Assembly: GCA_050949865.1 (NCBI GenBank)
Contig: JBMNGN010000004.1
Coordinates: 310,001-374,000 of the forward strand
Reading direction: 5' to 3'
Length of the DNA: 64,000 nt
Source: JBMNGN01 sp050949865
GTDB lineage: Bacteria > Bacillota > Syntrophomonadia > Syntrophomonadales > Syntrophomonadaceae
Each line of letters begins with the position of its first letter. The stretch's first letter is position 1. Below are positions 1 through 9,248 of this stretch, in pieces. The translations under genes were made by a program, and so were the position numbers. A model generated the notes under the pieces. The model searched no databases. It saw nothing but the letters and a program-made list of their open reading frames with translations, and was not told where the DNA came from.

Positions 1-513
1 GGGATGAAGGACTATGGCTGAAGCCCCTTCCTCTTCAGCAGCTAAGGCCAAATCCAGGCAATTAATCAGGTTATCGTCCCACCCTTTTCGCATCTTGACG
101 GTCACTGGAACCTTAACTGCTCGGACTACCTCCCTTATGATAGCCCTGGCCCTGGGGATATCAAGCATAAGGGCTGCCCCTTCGCCGTTTTTGACTATTT
201 TGGCTGTCGGGCACCCCATGTTAATATCAATAATATCTGCCCCCATTTGCTCTACTATGGCAGCTGCTTCAGCTAGTATGTCCGGCCGGGAACCGAATAT
301 CTGAACCGCAACCGGTCTTTCTTCCCCGCTGGTATCAGCCATCTGGAGGGTTTTTTCCTGGTTGTATACCAATCCCATACTGCTTATCATTTCGGTAAAA
401 ACCAGTCCACACCCGTAGGATTTAGCAATTATCCGAAATGCCTTATCACTAACCCCGGCAAGAGGAGCAAGCATTACCTGGTTTTCAAGCTTAACCTTTC
501 CAATAGACAGCAT
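1..513 (-). CDS. dusB: tRNA-dihydrouridine synthase, DusB-like (partial)
   Basis: Only the first 171 codons are in the window; the gene runs off the left edge. It starts MLSIGKVKLENQVMLAPLAG, the typical N-terminus of bacterial FMN-dependent Dus enzymes. The NMGCP motif near residue 98 carries the catalytic cysteine, and the AVQIFGS and VKMRKGW segments are typical of the TIM barrel. The family reduces specific uridines in tRNA D-loops to dihydrouridine. It starts 3 bp after the coaX stop, so the two are probably co-transcribed, as in many Firmicutes. Assignment to DusB rather than another Dus clade is from general similarity only. Confidence 0.9.
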   Translation of the reverse strand, partial: MLSIGKVKLENQVMLAPLAGVSDKAFRIIAKSYGCGLVFTEMISSMGLVYNQEKTLQMADTSGEERPVAVQIFGSRPDILAEAAAIVEQMGADIIDINMGCPTAKIVKNGEGAALMLDIPRARAIIREVVRAVKVPVTVKMRKGWDDNLINCLDLALAAEEEGASAIVLHP

Positions 514-516
514 ATT

Positions 517-1284
517 TTAACTCCGGTTTAGTTCATATATAATTCTTAGTCCGTCCAGGGTCAAAAATTCATCAACTATGTTTATAACCTCAGTTTCACT
601 GGCAACCAGCGCAGCAAGCCCACCGGTTGCAACTACCGTCGGTTCTTTATCCATCTCTTTTTTCATCCGGTTTATTATACCCTCAACTTGGCCTACAAAG
701 CCGTATACTATACCGGCCTGCATACTGGCAACAGTATTCTTGCCGATAAGGGTTTTTGGTCTGGTCAATTCGACCCTGGGTAGTTTTGAAGCCCTCGAAA
801 CCAGCGCTTCAGTAGCTATTTTGATCCCAGGGGCGATGGCTCCCCCGAGGTAATCGCCCTTCTCATTTACCACGCAAAAAGTAGTGGCGGTACCAAAATC
901 TACTATTATCAACGGACCACCATATTTATTATAAGCAGCCACTGCATTGACTACTCTATCTGCTCCTACTTCACGCGGGTTCTCATATTTAATAGCCAAT
1001 CCGGTTCTGATCCCGGGGCCGATCACCAGCGGCTTACAATGAAAAAACTTCTGGCTCATCATTTCCAATTCCATCATTAGACTGGGAACCACTGATGAAA
1101 TAACCACTGCTTTGATCCGGTTCATTTCCAGCTGGCTATGACAGAATAGCCCCCGGATTAACATCCCATATTCATCACCGGTACGGTGTACATCGGTACT
1201 TATTCTCCAGTAGTCAGCTAAACGGCTGCCATCAAATACTCCGATAACCGTATTGGTATTTCCAACATCAAAGACGAGTATCAT
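517..1284 (-). CDS. coaX: Type III pantothenate kinase
   Basis: 255 aa, normal length for CoaX. The ASKHA-fold signatures are visible: DVGNT at residues 6-10 (phosphate binding), GADR at 107-110 with the catalytic Asp109, and DFGTATT at 129-135. It phosphorylates pantothenate, the first step of CoA synthesis, and type III enzymes are insensitive to CoA feedback. It follows bioY by 171 bp and is packed against dusB. Together with panBCD upstream this gives pantothenate synthesis and activation within 7 kb. The start has a GGGGAGG ribosome site. Confidence 0.97.
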   Translation of the reverse strand: MILVFDVGNTNTVIGVFDGSRLADYWRISTDVHRTGDEYGMLIRGLFCHSQLEMNRIKAVVISSVVPSLMMELEMMSQKFFHCKPLVIGPGIRTGLAIKYENPREVGADRVVNAVAAYNKYGGPLIIVDFGTATTFCVVNEKGDYLGGAIAPGIKIATEALVSRASKLPRVELTRPKTLIGKNTVASMQAGIVYGFVGQVEGIINRMKKEMDKEPTVVATGGLAALVASETEVINIVDEFLTLDGLRIIYELNRS

Positions 1285-1376
1285 TATACTCCTCCCCTTT
1301 CAATCACTACCAGTTAGCGACGGCCAGGTTACGCGGCCATTCCCTGTGCCTTGGCCAGAATTATCATGGGTTGGGT

Positions 1377-1405
1377 AAAAAATCCAGATGATAAACCCTT
1401 GGATT
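1377..1405 (-). terminator. Possible terminator after bioY
   Basis: On the minus strand a short 6-bp stem (AATCCA/TGGATT) is followed by six T residues, about 50 bp past the bioY stop. The stem is weak, and the plus strand also carries a T-run, so this is tentative. Confidence 0.4.
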
Positions 1406-1455
1406 CAGATTTTTTCCCTATGGGTCCATATTTATCAATAATATAATTATAATTA

Positions 1456-2019
1456 TTACCTTGATACCTGATTAATATTTAACCTGCGGCTTAATTCAAC
1501 CGCCAGCAGCGAAGCCAGGATAATCTTAATGAAATCAAAGGTTATAAAGGGAATCAACCCAACCTTCAATACCTGCATAACCCCCAAGCTATTACCAATG
1601 TAAAAATTGAGGATTAAATACATGTAAGGCAATCCTATTAGGTAATATATTACTACCCCGACAATGCCGGCCAAAATAAAGTTCAACAGGTTTCTTCTCT
1701 TGATTAAACTGGCTTGTACCCAGCCCGCAACGGGAAAACCCAGCAAGAAGCCGAAGCTAGGAATCAAGGCATAGGCCAGACCTCCGTAAGGCGGGGCAGA
1801 GAATACCGGGAGGCCCATCAACCCCAGCAGAAGATAAGCCAGCATGCTTAGGAAGACCGCCGGAGGCGACAAAATGCAGGCCGCCAACAGCATTACCAGG
1901 GGTTGCAGGCTGAAGGGAATAACGACAATGGGCTGGAACATCCGGACTAAAATAGTGAGGGCACACATAAGGGCAGTAAATAATGCTGCCAGAACCATCT
2001 CCTGAGTAGTTATCTTCAT
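1456..2019 (-). CDS. bioY: Biotin transporter BioY (ECF S-component)
   Basis: 187 aa, very hydrophobic, with about six predicted membrane segments. The conserved GLMGLPVFS motif and the glycine-rich stretch after it (about residues 66-95) are typical of BioY, the substrate-binding integral membrane subunit of the biotin ECF transporter. No A/A'/T module genes are in the window, so it would act alone or share a housekeeping ECF module. A BirA operator overlapping its promoter lies just upstream, which strongly supports biotin as substrate. No biotin biosynthesis gene is in the window. Confidence 0.95.
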   Translation of the reverse strand: MKITTQEMVLAALFTALMCALTILVRMFQPIVVIPFSLQPLVMLLAACILSPPAVFLSMLAYLLLGLMGLPVFSAPPYGGLAYALIPSFGFLLGFPVAGWVQASLIKRRNLLNFILAGIVGVVIYYLIGLPYMYLILNFYIGNSLGVMQVLKVGLIPFITFDFIKIILASLLAVELSRRLNINQVSR

Positions 2020-2040
2020 AATTCATTAATCCTCCCCCTT

Positions 2041-2081
2041 TTGTTAACCATGATTATAGCACTTGGTTAACAAGCGGGCAA
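2041..2081 (-). promoter_or_regulatory. BirA operator overlapping the bioY promoter
   Basis: TTGTTAACC (2041-2049) and GGTTAACAA (2065-2073) form a perfect inverted repeat with a 15-bp spacer, the known bacterial BirA site architecture. On the minus strand a -10 TATAAT (2053-2058) lies in the spacer. A -35 TTGCCC (2076-2081) sits 17 bp upstream of it, so bound BirA would cover the promoter. It is 21 bp upstream of the bioY start. Biotin-dependent repression of bioY is the natural inference. Confidence 0.92.
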
Positions 2082-2108
2082 GGATCAGTTGATTATCAGG
2101 TAAAATTT

Positions 2109-2951
2109 CTAAATACCCACTTCAGTGATCTTGAAGCTAATATCCAGGCTTTTGGCGCTATGAGTTATGGAGCCACAGGATATGAAGTGTACCCCGGTCT
2201 TGGCAATCTCGGTGATATTATCTTCATCAATTCCCCCTGATGCTTCCAGGAATACTTCTTCCCCCGCTATATCAACCGCTTTTTTAAGGGTATCAAGATC
2301 CATATTATCGAGTAAAACAATATCCACTTTAGCTTCCAGCGCTTCCTGCAGCTGCTGAAGGTTTTCCACTTCAACCTCTATTTTTAAGGTATGCGGGACC
2401 TTTTGTCTTATTGTGGATACCGCCCGTTTAATGCCGCCTACTGCCGCAATATGATTATCTTTGATCAATACCCCGTCATACAGGCCAAACCTGTGGTTGC
2501 GGGCCCCGCCTACTGAAACTGCGTACTTTTCCAACCATCTCATTCCTGGAGTAGTCTTCCTGGTATCAACCAATTCGGCTTTTTGGTATTTGATTAATTC
2601 TACCAGGGAGCGGGTTTTAGTAGCTATCCCCGATAGGCGCTGCAGGAAATTGAGGGCGACTCTTTCACCGGTCAAAAGGGTAGTTGCTTTACCGCTAACG
2701 GAAGCCACAATATCCCCGGTTACCACTCCATCTCCATCCTGTTTATACCGTTTAAAGACAACATTAGGTTCAAGAAAGGTAAAAACCTTCTCACAGATGT
2801 CAATCCCGGCGATTACCCCGGGAGATTTGGCGATAAAGGCTCCGGTGGCATTTAAATCCTGATTAACCAGGTTAATGGTAGTAATATCGCCATGGCCAAT
2901 ATCCTCTTCAAGCGCTCTTTTGATTAAATCATCAATACCCAAGCAGTACAT
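2109..2951 (-). CDS. nadC: Nicotinate-nucleotide pyrophosphorylase (quinolinate phosphoribosyltransferase)
   Basis: 280 aa, family-typical length. The QPRTase signatures are in order: DTRKTTPG (129-136), RNHRFGLYDG (151-160), KDNH (164-167) and EVEVEN (192-197). It converts quinolinate and PRPP to nicotinate mononucleotide with CO2 release, the third step of de novo NAD synthesis. It follows nadB by 30 bp, so nadA-nadB-nadC form one operon in reaction order except that A precedes B. The bioY promoter follows. Confidence 0.97.
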   Translation of the reverse strand: MYCLGIDDLIKRALEEDIGHGDITTINLVNQDLNATGAFIAKSPGVIAGIDICEKVFTFLEPNVVFKRYKQDGDGVVTGDIVASVSGKATTLLTGERVALNFLQRLSGIATKTRSLVELIKYQKAELVDTRKTTPGMRWLEKYAVSVGGARNHRFGLYDGVLIKDNHIAAVGGIKRAVSTIRQKVPHTLKIEVEVENLQQLQEALEAKVDIVLLDNMDLDTLKKAVDIAGEEVFLEASGGIDEDNITEIAKTGVHFISCGSITHSAKSLDISFKITEVGI

Positions 2952-2981
2952 TCTTAACCCCCTGGAATAATTACCAGTATT

Positions 2982-4583
2982 TTAACAATTTACAAATGTC
3001 ATATGCTTTGCCCATCTCACATCATCTCTTTCCGGATAATCAGATCGGAAATGACCGCCCCGGCTTTCTTTTCTCCATAAGGCAGCCTGGATTATAATAT
3101 GGGCTATTGTCAGCATATTAACCATCTCATAATAATCAAGTTTATTTTCACCTATCGCCAGTTGATTATATAAGTCTTCAACCATTTTATCTGCTGCTTT
3201 AAGATCCTGCTCATTTCTGATTATACCCACATTTTCCCACATAATAGACTGCAAACGGCTTTTGGCTTCAGCCGGCTGAATTATTTGCCGGGAAGGGTTC
3301 AGAACCCAGCTATGATCAAAGCTATTCCTGATTTCTTCGATGGTAAACTTTCTGCGGTATAATATTTCTTCAGCATTATCCACTATTCTCTGCCCAAATA
3401 CTATTCCTTCCAGAAGAGAGTTGCTGGCTAAACGATTGGCCCCGTGGACACCAGTCCATGCTGCTTCCCCGCAGGCATACAGTCCATAAATCCCAGTTTC
3501 TCCATGGGCGGTAGTTTTAACCCCTCCCATAGTATAATGGGCTGCAGGGGAAACCGGTACCATATCCCGGCTGATATCTACCCCGTTTTCCAGGCATGCC
3601 TGGCAGATATTGGGGAAACGAGTTTTAACGTTTTTTATCCCGGTCATATCCAGGTAGACATATTCACTGTCAGTTCTGGCCATCTCGTTCCAAATAGCCC
3701 GGGAAACAATATCCCGAGGCGCCAGTTCCTCCAGGTGGTGGTAATTCCTCATAAACCTTTCTCCATGACGGTTATACAGTAATCCGCCTTCCCCCCGAAC
3801 CGCTTCCGATATCAGGAATCGTTGGGTCTGCCGGCTAAATAAAACCGTGGGGTGAAACTGGATAAACTCCATATCGGTCAACTGGCATCCGGCCCTGAAA
3901 CAAGCGGCCATACCGTCTGCCGTTGCCACACTGGGATTGGTGGTATATTTATACAATTGGCCGGCACCGCCGGTAGATACAATAGTCGCCTTAGCCGTAT
4001 AGATTGCTTTGGAAGCTTCCGGGACATCATAAACCAGAGCTCCATAGCATTCCCGGTGTCCATAATTGCTTAAAAGATCTATTAAAAACTGTTCTTCTTT
4101 TATACTAATATTCGGATGGTTAATACATTGCTTTTCCAAAGCTATCCTTATAGCTTCCCCGGTAGCATCTGCAGCATGAAGTATTCTGGGCCGGCTGTGA
4201 GCACCTTCCCGGGTTAATGATATGTTTCCGTCCTTCATATCAAAACTGGCTCCAGCTTCGATCAGTTCCTTAACCCTTAAGGGCCCTTCCCGCACCAGAA
4301 CATCAACTGCTTCGATGTTACATAGCCCTGCCCCTGCTTCCAGTGTGTCTTCCAAATGCAGAAAGGGAGAATCCTCTTCATGCATAGCAGCAGCAATTCC
4401 CCCTTGAGCCAGGTCAGTATTTGAATCTTTTATGGATTTTTTAGTAAGTACTACTACCTTGCCATATTCTGAAGCCTTCAGGGCCGTAAAAAGACCGGCA
4501 ATTCCACTTCCTATTATCAAAAAATCAGTATAAATAACCGGAATGGTTTCATCAATCGATTCTATATAACGGGTTATAATCAT
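2982..4583 (-). CDS. nadB: L-aspartate oxidase
   Basis: 533 aa flavoprotein. It has an N-terminal FAD-binding GSGIAG motif (25-30), the DLAQGGIAAA segment (57-66) shared with succinate dehydrogenase/fumarate reductase flavoproteins, a YTMGG motif and GANRLASNSLLEG near residue 380. It oxidises aspartate to iminoaspartate. Fumarate can replace oxygen as acceptor in this family, which suits an anaerobe. It lies 87 bp after nadA and 30 bp before nadC. Confidence 0.97.
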   Translation of the reverse strand: MIITRYIESIDETIPVIYTDFLIIGSGIAGLFTALKASEYGKVVVLTKKSIKDSNTDLAQGGIAAAMHEEDSPFLHLEDTLEAGAGLCNIEAVDVLVREGPLRVKELIEAGASFDMKDGNISLTREGAHSRPRILHAADATGEAIRIALEKQCINHPNISIKEEQFLIDLLSNYGHRECYGALVYDVPEASKAIYTAKATIVSTGGAGQLYKYTTNPSVATADGMAACFRAGCQLTDMEFIQFHPTVLFSRQTQRFLISEAVRGEGGLLYNRHGERFMRNYHHLEELAPRDIVSRAIWNEMARTDSEYVYLDMTGIKNVKTRFPNICQACLENGVDISRDMVPVSPAAHYTMGGVKTTAHGETGIYGLYACGEAAWTGVHGANRLASNSLLEGIVFGQRIVDNAEEILYRRKFTIEEIRNSFDHSWVLNPSRQIIQPAEAKSRLQSIMWENVGIIRNEQDLKAADKMVEDLYNQLAIGENKLDYYEMVNMLTIAHIIIQAALWRKESRGGHFRSDYPERDDVRWAKHMTFVNC

Positions 4584-4670
4584 TTTTACCTTCTTAAAAA
4601 CTCATTGATTTCTGTAAGGTTAACAAATAATCATGCCGATAACAATAGTTTCCTGTATAAAATCTGCCTT

Positions 4671-5579
4671 TTAGGGTTTTAAAGCCAGCATCCTGTTCAG
4701 CGCCTTGGCTGCCCCCTCTCTAACCGGTTCAGGAACCTGGATTTGATACTGCAATTTTTCCATAGACTCAGCCAGTTTTTCCAGGTTGATGTATTTCATG
4801 TCCTTACAGGTAAAATCCTGGCGGGCAATATAAAAGCGTTTACCCGGGCAATTCTTGTGCAGGGTATACATAAATCCTTCTTCAGTTCCAACAATAAATT
4901 CGGTTTTATTACTCTTTTTTATATAGTCCAAAATACCCGCAGTTGAACATACAGCATCTGCCATAACAATTACCTCTGGGGGGCATTCGGGATGAACAAC
5001 CACCTCTGCTTCAGGATGAAGAGCCTTTTGCTTTTCGATTTCATTTTTGCTCAAGACATCGTGTACCGGGCAGCATCCTTCCCAGCAGATTATTGGTCTC
5101 CCGGTGACTTTTTGAATGTATGCCCCCAGGTTTCTGTCTGGCACAAAAATAATTGGAATCTCCTGGGGAATTGAATTAACCACATCCAAAGCATTCGATG
5201 AGGTGCAGCAAATATCGCTTTCAGCCTTAACCTCTGCCGAAGAATTAACATAACACACAACTTTTGCCCCAGGATATTCCTTTTTTTTCTGCCGAAGCTC
5301 TTCCCCGGTAATCATATCAGCCATGGGACATCCTGCTCGGTTATCAGGCAAAAGCACTAGTTTATTGGGGTTGAGGATCTTGGCGCTTTCTGCCATAAAA
5401 CCAACCCCGCAAAATACTATCGTTTCAGCACCGGTTTGATGGGCTTGCACAGCTAATTGCAGGGAGTCTCCAACAAAATCCGCAATATCCTGGATCTCCG
5501 GCAATTGATAATAATGGGCTAAAATGATAGCATTGAGCTCTCTTTTTCTGCGCAGGATGTAATCCCTTATATCTGGCAT
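4671..5579 (-). CDS. nadA: Quinolinate synthase
   Basis: 302 aa, the short NadA type. Expected [4Fe-4S] ligands are visible: Cys84 (in AGCPMAD), Cys170 (in the WxGxCxxH-type motif CWEGCCPVH) and Cys258 (before KDMKYINL). It condenses iminoaspartate with dihydroxyacetone phosphate to quinolinate, and its oxygen-labile cluster fits an anaerobe. It is 30 bp after panD, so NAD and pantothenate genes may share a transcript. Confidence 0.97.
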   Translation of the reverse strand: MPDIRDYILRRKRELNAIILAHYYQLPEIQDIADFVGDSLQLAVQAHQTGAETIVFCGVGFMAESAKILNPNKLVLLPDNRAGCPMADMITGEELRQKKKEYPGAKVVCYVNSSAEVKAESDICCTSSNALDVVNSIPQEIPIIFVPDRNLGAYIQKVTGRPIICWEGCCPVHDVLSKNEIEKQKALHPEAEVVVHPECPPEVIVMADAVCSTAGILDYIKKSNKTEFIVGTEEGFMYTLHKNCPGKRFYIARQDFTCKDMKYINLEKLAESMEKLQYQIQVPEPVREGAAKALNRMLALKP

Positions 5580-5609
5580 ATTGATTCTCCTCTTTAGCTA
5601 TTACAGCAG

Positions 5610-5969
5610 TTATTTGTTTTTATTTATTATTTGGTTTTTCTCATCAACAAAGATTATGGTTGGCTTGTAATCCTTGCATTCTTCATCACTAAGCATGGTA
5701 TAAGTCAAAATAATAATAAGATCATCCTTGGAGACCAATCTGGCCGCAGCTCCATTTAGGCACATTACTCCTGAACCCGGTTCCCCAGTCAGGACGTAGG
5801 TTTCAAAGCGAGCACCATTATTAATATTTACTATGGTAACTTTTTCATTTTCTATTATATCAGCTGCATCCATCAGGTTCTTGTCTATAGTAATGCTTCC
5901 TACATAATTAAGATTAGCATCTGTAACTGAAGCACGGTGAATTTTCGATTTAAGCATATGCCGAAGCAT
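5610..5969 (-). CDS. panD: Aspartate 1-decarboxylase (pyruvoyl enzyme)
   Basis: 119 aa. The proenzyme self-cleaves between Gly24 and Ser25 in the segment YVGSITID to give the pyruvoyl cofactor, and both residues are present at the canonical positions. It makes beta-alanine for pantothenate. The gene begins 4 bp after the panC stop, so it is translationally coupled. The C-terminal tail is slightly charged and otherwise ordinary. Confidence 0.97.
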   Translation of the reverse strand: MLRHMLKSKIHRASVTDANLNYVGSITIDKNLMDAADIIENEKVTIVNINNGARFETYVLTGEPGSGVMCLNGAAARLVSKDDLIIILTYTMLSDEECKDYKPTIIFVDEKNQIINKNK

Positions 5970-5973
5970 TTTT

Positions 5974-6822
5974 TTACACCTCCACGATCAGGTTGTCTAT
6001 TAACCTGGTACTGCCAAACTTTACTGCTAGAGCAATCAGTACCCTGCCTTTGATTTCCCCCATCTCCGACAAATCTTCTTCATTCAATATCTCAACATAG
6101 TCAATATCAGCCTGAGGACTGGTTTGGATAATCTCTTTAATATAATCCTTTACCCGCTCAATATTGGTTTCCCCGCTTATAATCTCTTCCCTGGCCAGTT
6201 TTAATGCTCTATACAGCACCAAGGCCTGTTTTCTCTCTTCAGGACTTAAATACTGGTTGCGGGAACTCATGGCTAAACCATCCGGTTCCCTAACTGTAGG
6301 AACCCGGATAATATTTATCGGAAAATTTAGCTCCTTGGCCATTTTCTCAATTACTACAGCCTGCTGAGCATCTTTTTGCCCGAAAAAAGCATAATCGGGT
6401 TGGCAAATATTGAACAGCTTGGATACCACCGTAGCAACCCCTCTAAAATGCCCTGGGCGGGAAGCTCCGCAAAGTTTCTCTGTAACCTTACCCTCGATCT
6501 CAACAAAGGAGCTATATCCCCGGGGATACATTTCAGAAGCTGCCGGGGCAAACAGTAAGTGAACCCCTTCCTTTTCTAATAAAGCCTTATCCGCATCGAT
6601 GTTACGGGGATATATTTCGTAATCTTCCCCTGCTCCAAACTGGATTGGATTAACAAATATACTGACCACGATAACATCACAGACCGATTTGGCCGCTTTA
6701 ACCAGTGCCAGGTGCCCTTCATGCAGGGCACCCATGGTCGGCACTAATCCAATACTCTTCCCCATCCTTTTATAATCAAGGCATATATTCTGCATCTCTT
6801 CTATACTGCTAAATACCTGCAT
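5974..6822 (-). CDS. panC: Pantothenate synthetase (pantoate-beta-alanine ligase)
   Basis: 282 aa. It has the nucleotidyltransferase HxGH motif as HEGH (34-37) in PTMGALHEGH, the FGQKDAQQ segment and MSSRN near residue 188, all diagnostic. It joins pantoate and beta-alanine using ATP. It lies between panB (24 bp gap) and panD (4 bp gap). Confidence 0.97.
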   Translation of the reverse strand: MQVFSSIEEMQNICLDYKRMGKSIGLVPTMGALHEGHLALVKAAKSVCDVIVVSIFVNPIQFGAGEDYEIYPRNIDADKALLEKEGVHLLFAPAASEMYPRGYSSFVEIEGKVTEKLCGASRPGHFRGVATVVSKLFNICQPDYAFFGQKDAQQAVVIEKMAKELNFPINIIRVPTVREPDGLAMSSRNQYLSPEERKQALVLYRALKLAREEIISGETNIERVKDYIKEIIQTSPQADIDYVEILNEEDLSEMGEIKGRVLIALAVKFGSTRLIDNLIVEV

Positions 6823-6846
6823 GGTTTAATCCCCATCTAGCTAAAA

Positions 6847-7677
6847 TTAATATAGTCGGTCAAGGATTTCTTCATTGATGGTAAAGCTATGTTCATCACC
6901 TGGAAAAGTCCCTTGTTGGACTTCATTGATATAATTCTTAACTGCTTCCAGGATAACGGGCTGCAAATTAGCAAACTTTTTAACAAATTTGGGTACAAAA
7001 CCCGTATACATCCCCAGCATATCATTGACTACCAGTACCTGCCCATCACAATGCGCCCCGGCTCCGATACCTATGGTGGGAATAGCTATCTCCTCAGTAA
7101 TTCTTTTGGCCAGCTGGGCGGGAACGCATTCGAGCACTATAGAGAAAGCTCCAGCCTGTTCGTAAGCTTTGGCGTCCCTGACCAACTTTCTGGCAGTTTC
7201 AAGGTCTTTTCCCTGTACCTTAAATCCGCCAAACTGATAAACTGACTGGGGAGTTAACCCTATATGCCCCATTACCGGGATCTGGGCATCTAGTATAGCT
7301 TTTACCGTATCCATCCGCTCGGTACCGCCCTCAAGCTTTACTGCCTGGGCCCCGGCTTCCTGGATTAATCTGCCGGCATTGCGTACTGCTTCAGGAATGG
7401 ATACATGATAAGACAAAAACGGCATATCGGCAACAACCATGGCATTCCTGGTAGCCCGAACTACCGCTTTACAATGGTGCACCATATCATCCATGGTTAC
7501 CGAAAGGGTATTCTCATAGCCTAAAACTACATTCCCCAGGGAATCCCCCACCAGAAGCATATCAATTCCTGCTTCATCTAACATGGCAGCCATGGGATAA
7601 TCATAGGCGGTTAGCATGCTAATCTTTTCACCCTTGTTTTTCTTTTCCTTAAGACTAAGGGTAGATATCCTTGCCAT
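6847..7677 (-). CDS. panB: 3-methyl-2-oxobutanoate hydroxymethyltransferase
   Basis: 276 aa from the chosen ATG (MARISTL). An ATG eight codons upstream is in frame, but the AAAGGAG ribosome site lies inside that extension, 8-9 bases before 7677, so the shorter form is favoured. Typical motifs are LTAYDYP, VGDSLGNVVLGY and the GIGAG segment. It makes ketopantoate from 2-oxoisovalerate and methylene-THF. It lies 26 bp after the DUF2520 dehydrogenase gene, which may supply the next step. Confidence 0.97.
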   Translation of the reverse strand: MARISTLSLKEKKNKGEKISMLTAYDYPMAAMLDEAGIDMLLVGDSLGNVVLGYENTLSVTMDDMVHHCKAVVRATRNAMVVADMPFLSYHVSIPEAVRNAGRLIQEAGAQAVKLEGGTERMDTVKAILDAQIPVMGHIGLTPQSVYQFGGFKVQGKDLETARKLVRDAKAYEQAGAFSIVLECVPAQLAKRITEEIAIPTIGIGAGAHCDGQVLVVNDMLGMYTGFVPKFVKKFANLQPVILEAVKNYINEVQQGTFPGDEHSFTINEEILDRLY

Positions 7678-7703
7678 ATTACACGCTCCTTTGATCTTCA
7701 CAT

Positions 7704-8600
7704 CTAACCGGTTATCGAGGAAGCTGCAAGCTGTTCCTGGAACATATCTTGAAACTCCTCGGTACGGTAACCATCAATAGTCCCCTTTTCCATGGCAATT
7801 CTGGCCGTGTGGAATCCCAAGAGACTATACAGCTCTAACAACTCAGGTGTCATTTTTTTCAGACTCTGTAAATGGTCTCTTACTATGGGAATATCGCCCC
7901 TGGCAATAGGCCCGGTTAATGCACCTGGAATACCGATCTTTTCTATATTTTTTACTGTACCGGAAATTAACGGCATCAGGGCATTAATAGCCATAGATTT
8001 CGGGATACCGGTTGATTCCAATAGTTTAACACCTAAATCCACCAAGGTTACCAGGTAATTAGAAACAACACAAGCCCCTGCATGATACACCGGCTTGGCT
8101 CCCTTATCTATAAAGAAGTATTCCCCTTTAAAGTCTTCCACTAATGATACTGCTATATCGTAGGCATCCTTGTCCCCTTCAATGCTAAAAACTGACCCTG
8201 GTAGGTTTTGGATAGCCTGTTCAGGATCGGCAAAGGCCTGGATAGGGTGCAACGATAATACTCTGGCACCGAACTCCTTGGCTCTATCTAAAATTTGTGA
8301 TGTTTGAGCCCCACTCATGTGTAAAACAACCTGACCAGCATAAAATGCTTTTCGATCAGCCAGGACGTTAACAACCTCTTGAATCGCTGAGTCAGAAGTA
8401 GTAATGAATAGAATGTCTGCCGAGTGGGAAACACTTTGAGGTGATGTATGAACGGAGCATCTAATCTTTTTTCCAAGGTTCTCTGTAGATTCAATGTTAA
8501 TGTCATACACACCTGTAATCTCATAGCCCTTTTGTTTTAGTACCACCCCAACAGCCGTTCCTACAACTCCCGCACCAATAATGCCGATTCTCTTTTTCAT
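7704..8600 (-). CDS. Rossmann-fold DUF2520 dehydrogenase, candidate ketopantoate reductase (PanG type)
   Basis: About 298 aa. The N-terminal NAD(P)-binding Rossmann motif GIIGAGVVGTAVG comes right after the start, then an F420-dependent NADP reductase-like domain and a helical DUF2520 domain. From memory, DUF2520 proteins include PanG, an alternative ketopantoate reductase described in Francisella. The position directly upstream of panB-panC-panD, with no panE visible, supports that role by inference. An in-frame TTG four codons upstream (8612) is an alternative start; the GGGGG run favours either. Confidence 0.75.
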   Translation of the reverse strand: MKKRIGIIGAGVVGTAVGVVLKQKGYEITGVYDINIESTENLGKKIRCSVHTSPQSVSHSADILFITTSDSAIQEVVNVLADRKAFYAGQVVLHMSGAQTSQILDRAKEFGARVLSLHPIQAFADPEQAIQNLPGSVFSIEGDKDAYDIAVSLVEDFKGEYFFIDKGAKPVYHAGACVVSNYLVTLVDLGVKLLESTGIPKSMAINALMPLISGTVKNIEKIGIPGALTGPIARGDIPIVRDHLQSLKKMTPELLELYSLLGFHTARIAMEKGTIDGYRTEEFQDMFQEQLAASSITG

Positions 8601-8717
8601 CTTCAAGCCCAACCCCCTTTGGATGTTTTTACATCCTGTCCATCTATCCGTCTCGGTCCTTATTTAATAAGGATACAAGCGGTATTGCTTTTACTGAGGA
8701 GTACCGGCGGGAGACCT

Positions 8718-9224
8718 CTAATTTGTCTTCTGTACATTATTTCCTTCTCGGGCTAAAACTCTATTCAACACCTCCCCAATCTTGGCTCCATCTTCAGGAA
8801 ATACAATTTCCGCATTTATTTCCGAGAGCGGAACCAGTACGAACAACCTTTCGCGCATGTACGGGTGAGGAACCTTGAGATTATTGCTCTCGATTACCTG
8901 ATCCCCGTATAAAAGAATATCAAGATCTATATTCCGGGGGCCCCATTTTTCCTGACGCTGGCGGCCCATTTTAATTTCTATTTCATTTAACCTGGATAGA
9001 AGTTCATATGGGCTCAGGCAGGTTTCTACTTCAATTACCTGGTTGATAAATTCATTCTGGTCCAACCTTCCCCATGGTTTAGTCAAATACAGGGAAGATA
9101 CCCGACTAACCCTGAGCTCTTCAATGCCTTCTATTTCTTTTAATGCCTGGCTGATATTTCTCTTTCTCGGCCCACTATTTGATCCTAGCCCTATATAAAC
9201 CCTAACTTCGGCTATAGCATTCAC
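8718..9224 (-). CDS. folK: 6-hydroxymethyl-7,8-dihydropterin pyrophosphokinase
   Basis: 168 aa. The family signature RWGPRNIDLDILLYG appears here as KWGPRNIDLDILLYG near residues 90-104, and the N-terminal YIGLGSNSG is typical. It transfers pyrophosphate from ATP to hydroxymethyl-dihydropterin, giving the FolP substrate. It is the last gene of the folP-folB-folK set, 24 bp after folB. The 117 bp after it hold small hairpins but no clear terminator. Confidence 0.96.
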   Translation of the reverse strand: MNAIAEVRVYIGLGSNSGPRKRNISQALKEIEGIEELRVSRVSSLYLTKPWGRLDQNEFINQVIEVETCLSPYELLSRLNEIEIKMGRQRQEKWGPRNIDLDILLYGDQVIESNNLKVPHPYMRERLFVLVPLSEINAEIVFPEDGAKIGEVLNRVLAREGNNVQKTN

Positions 9225-9248
9225 CTTCTAAAAGTACATATGCCAATT

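Noticed and set aside
14..304. Plus-strand 96-codon open frame at the left edge
   Set aside because: It is opposite to dusB, which has clear family motifs. The frame has no ribosome site and shows no domain.
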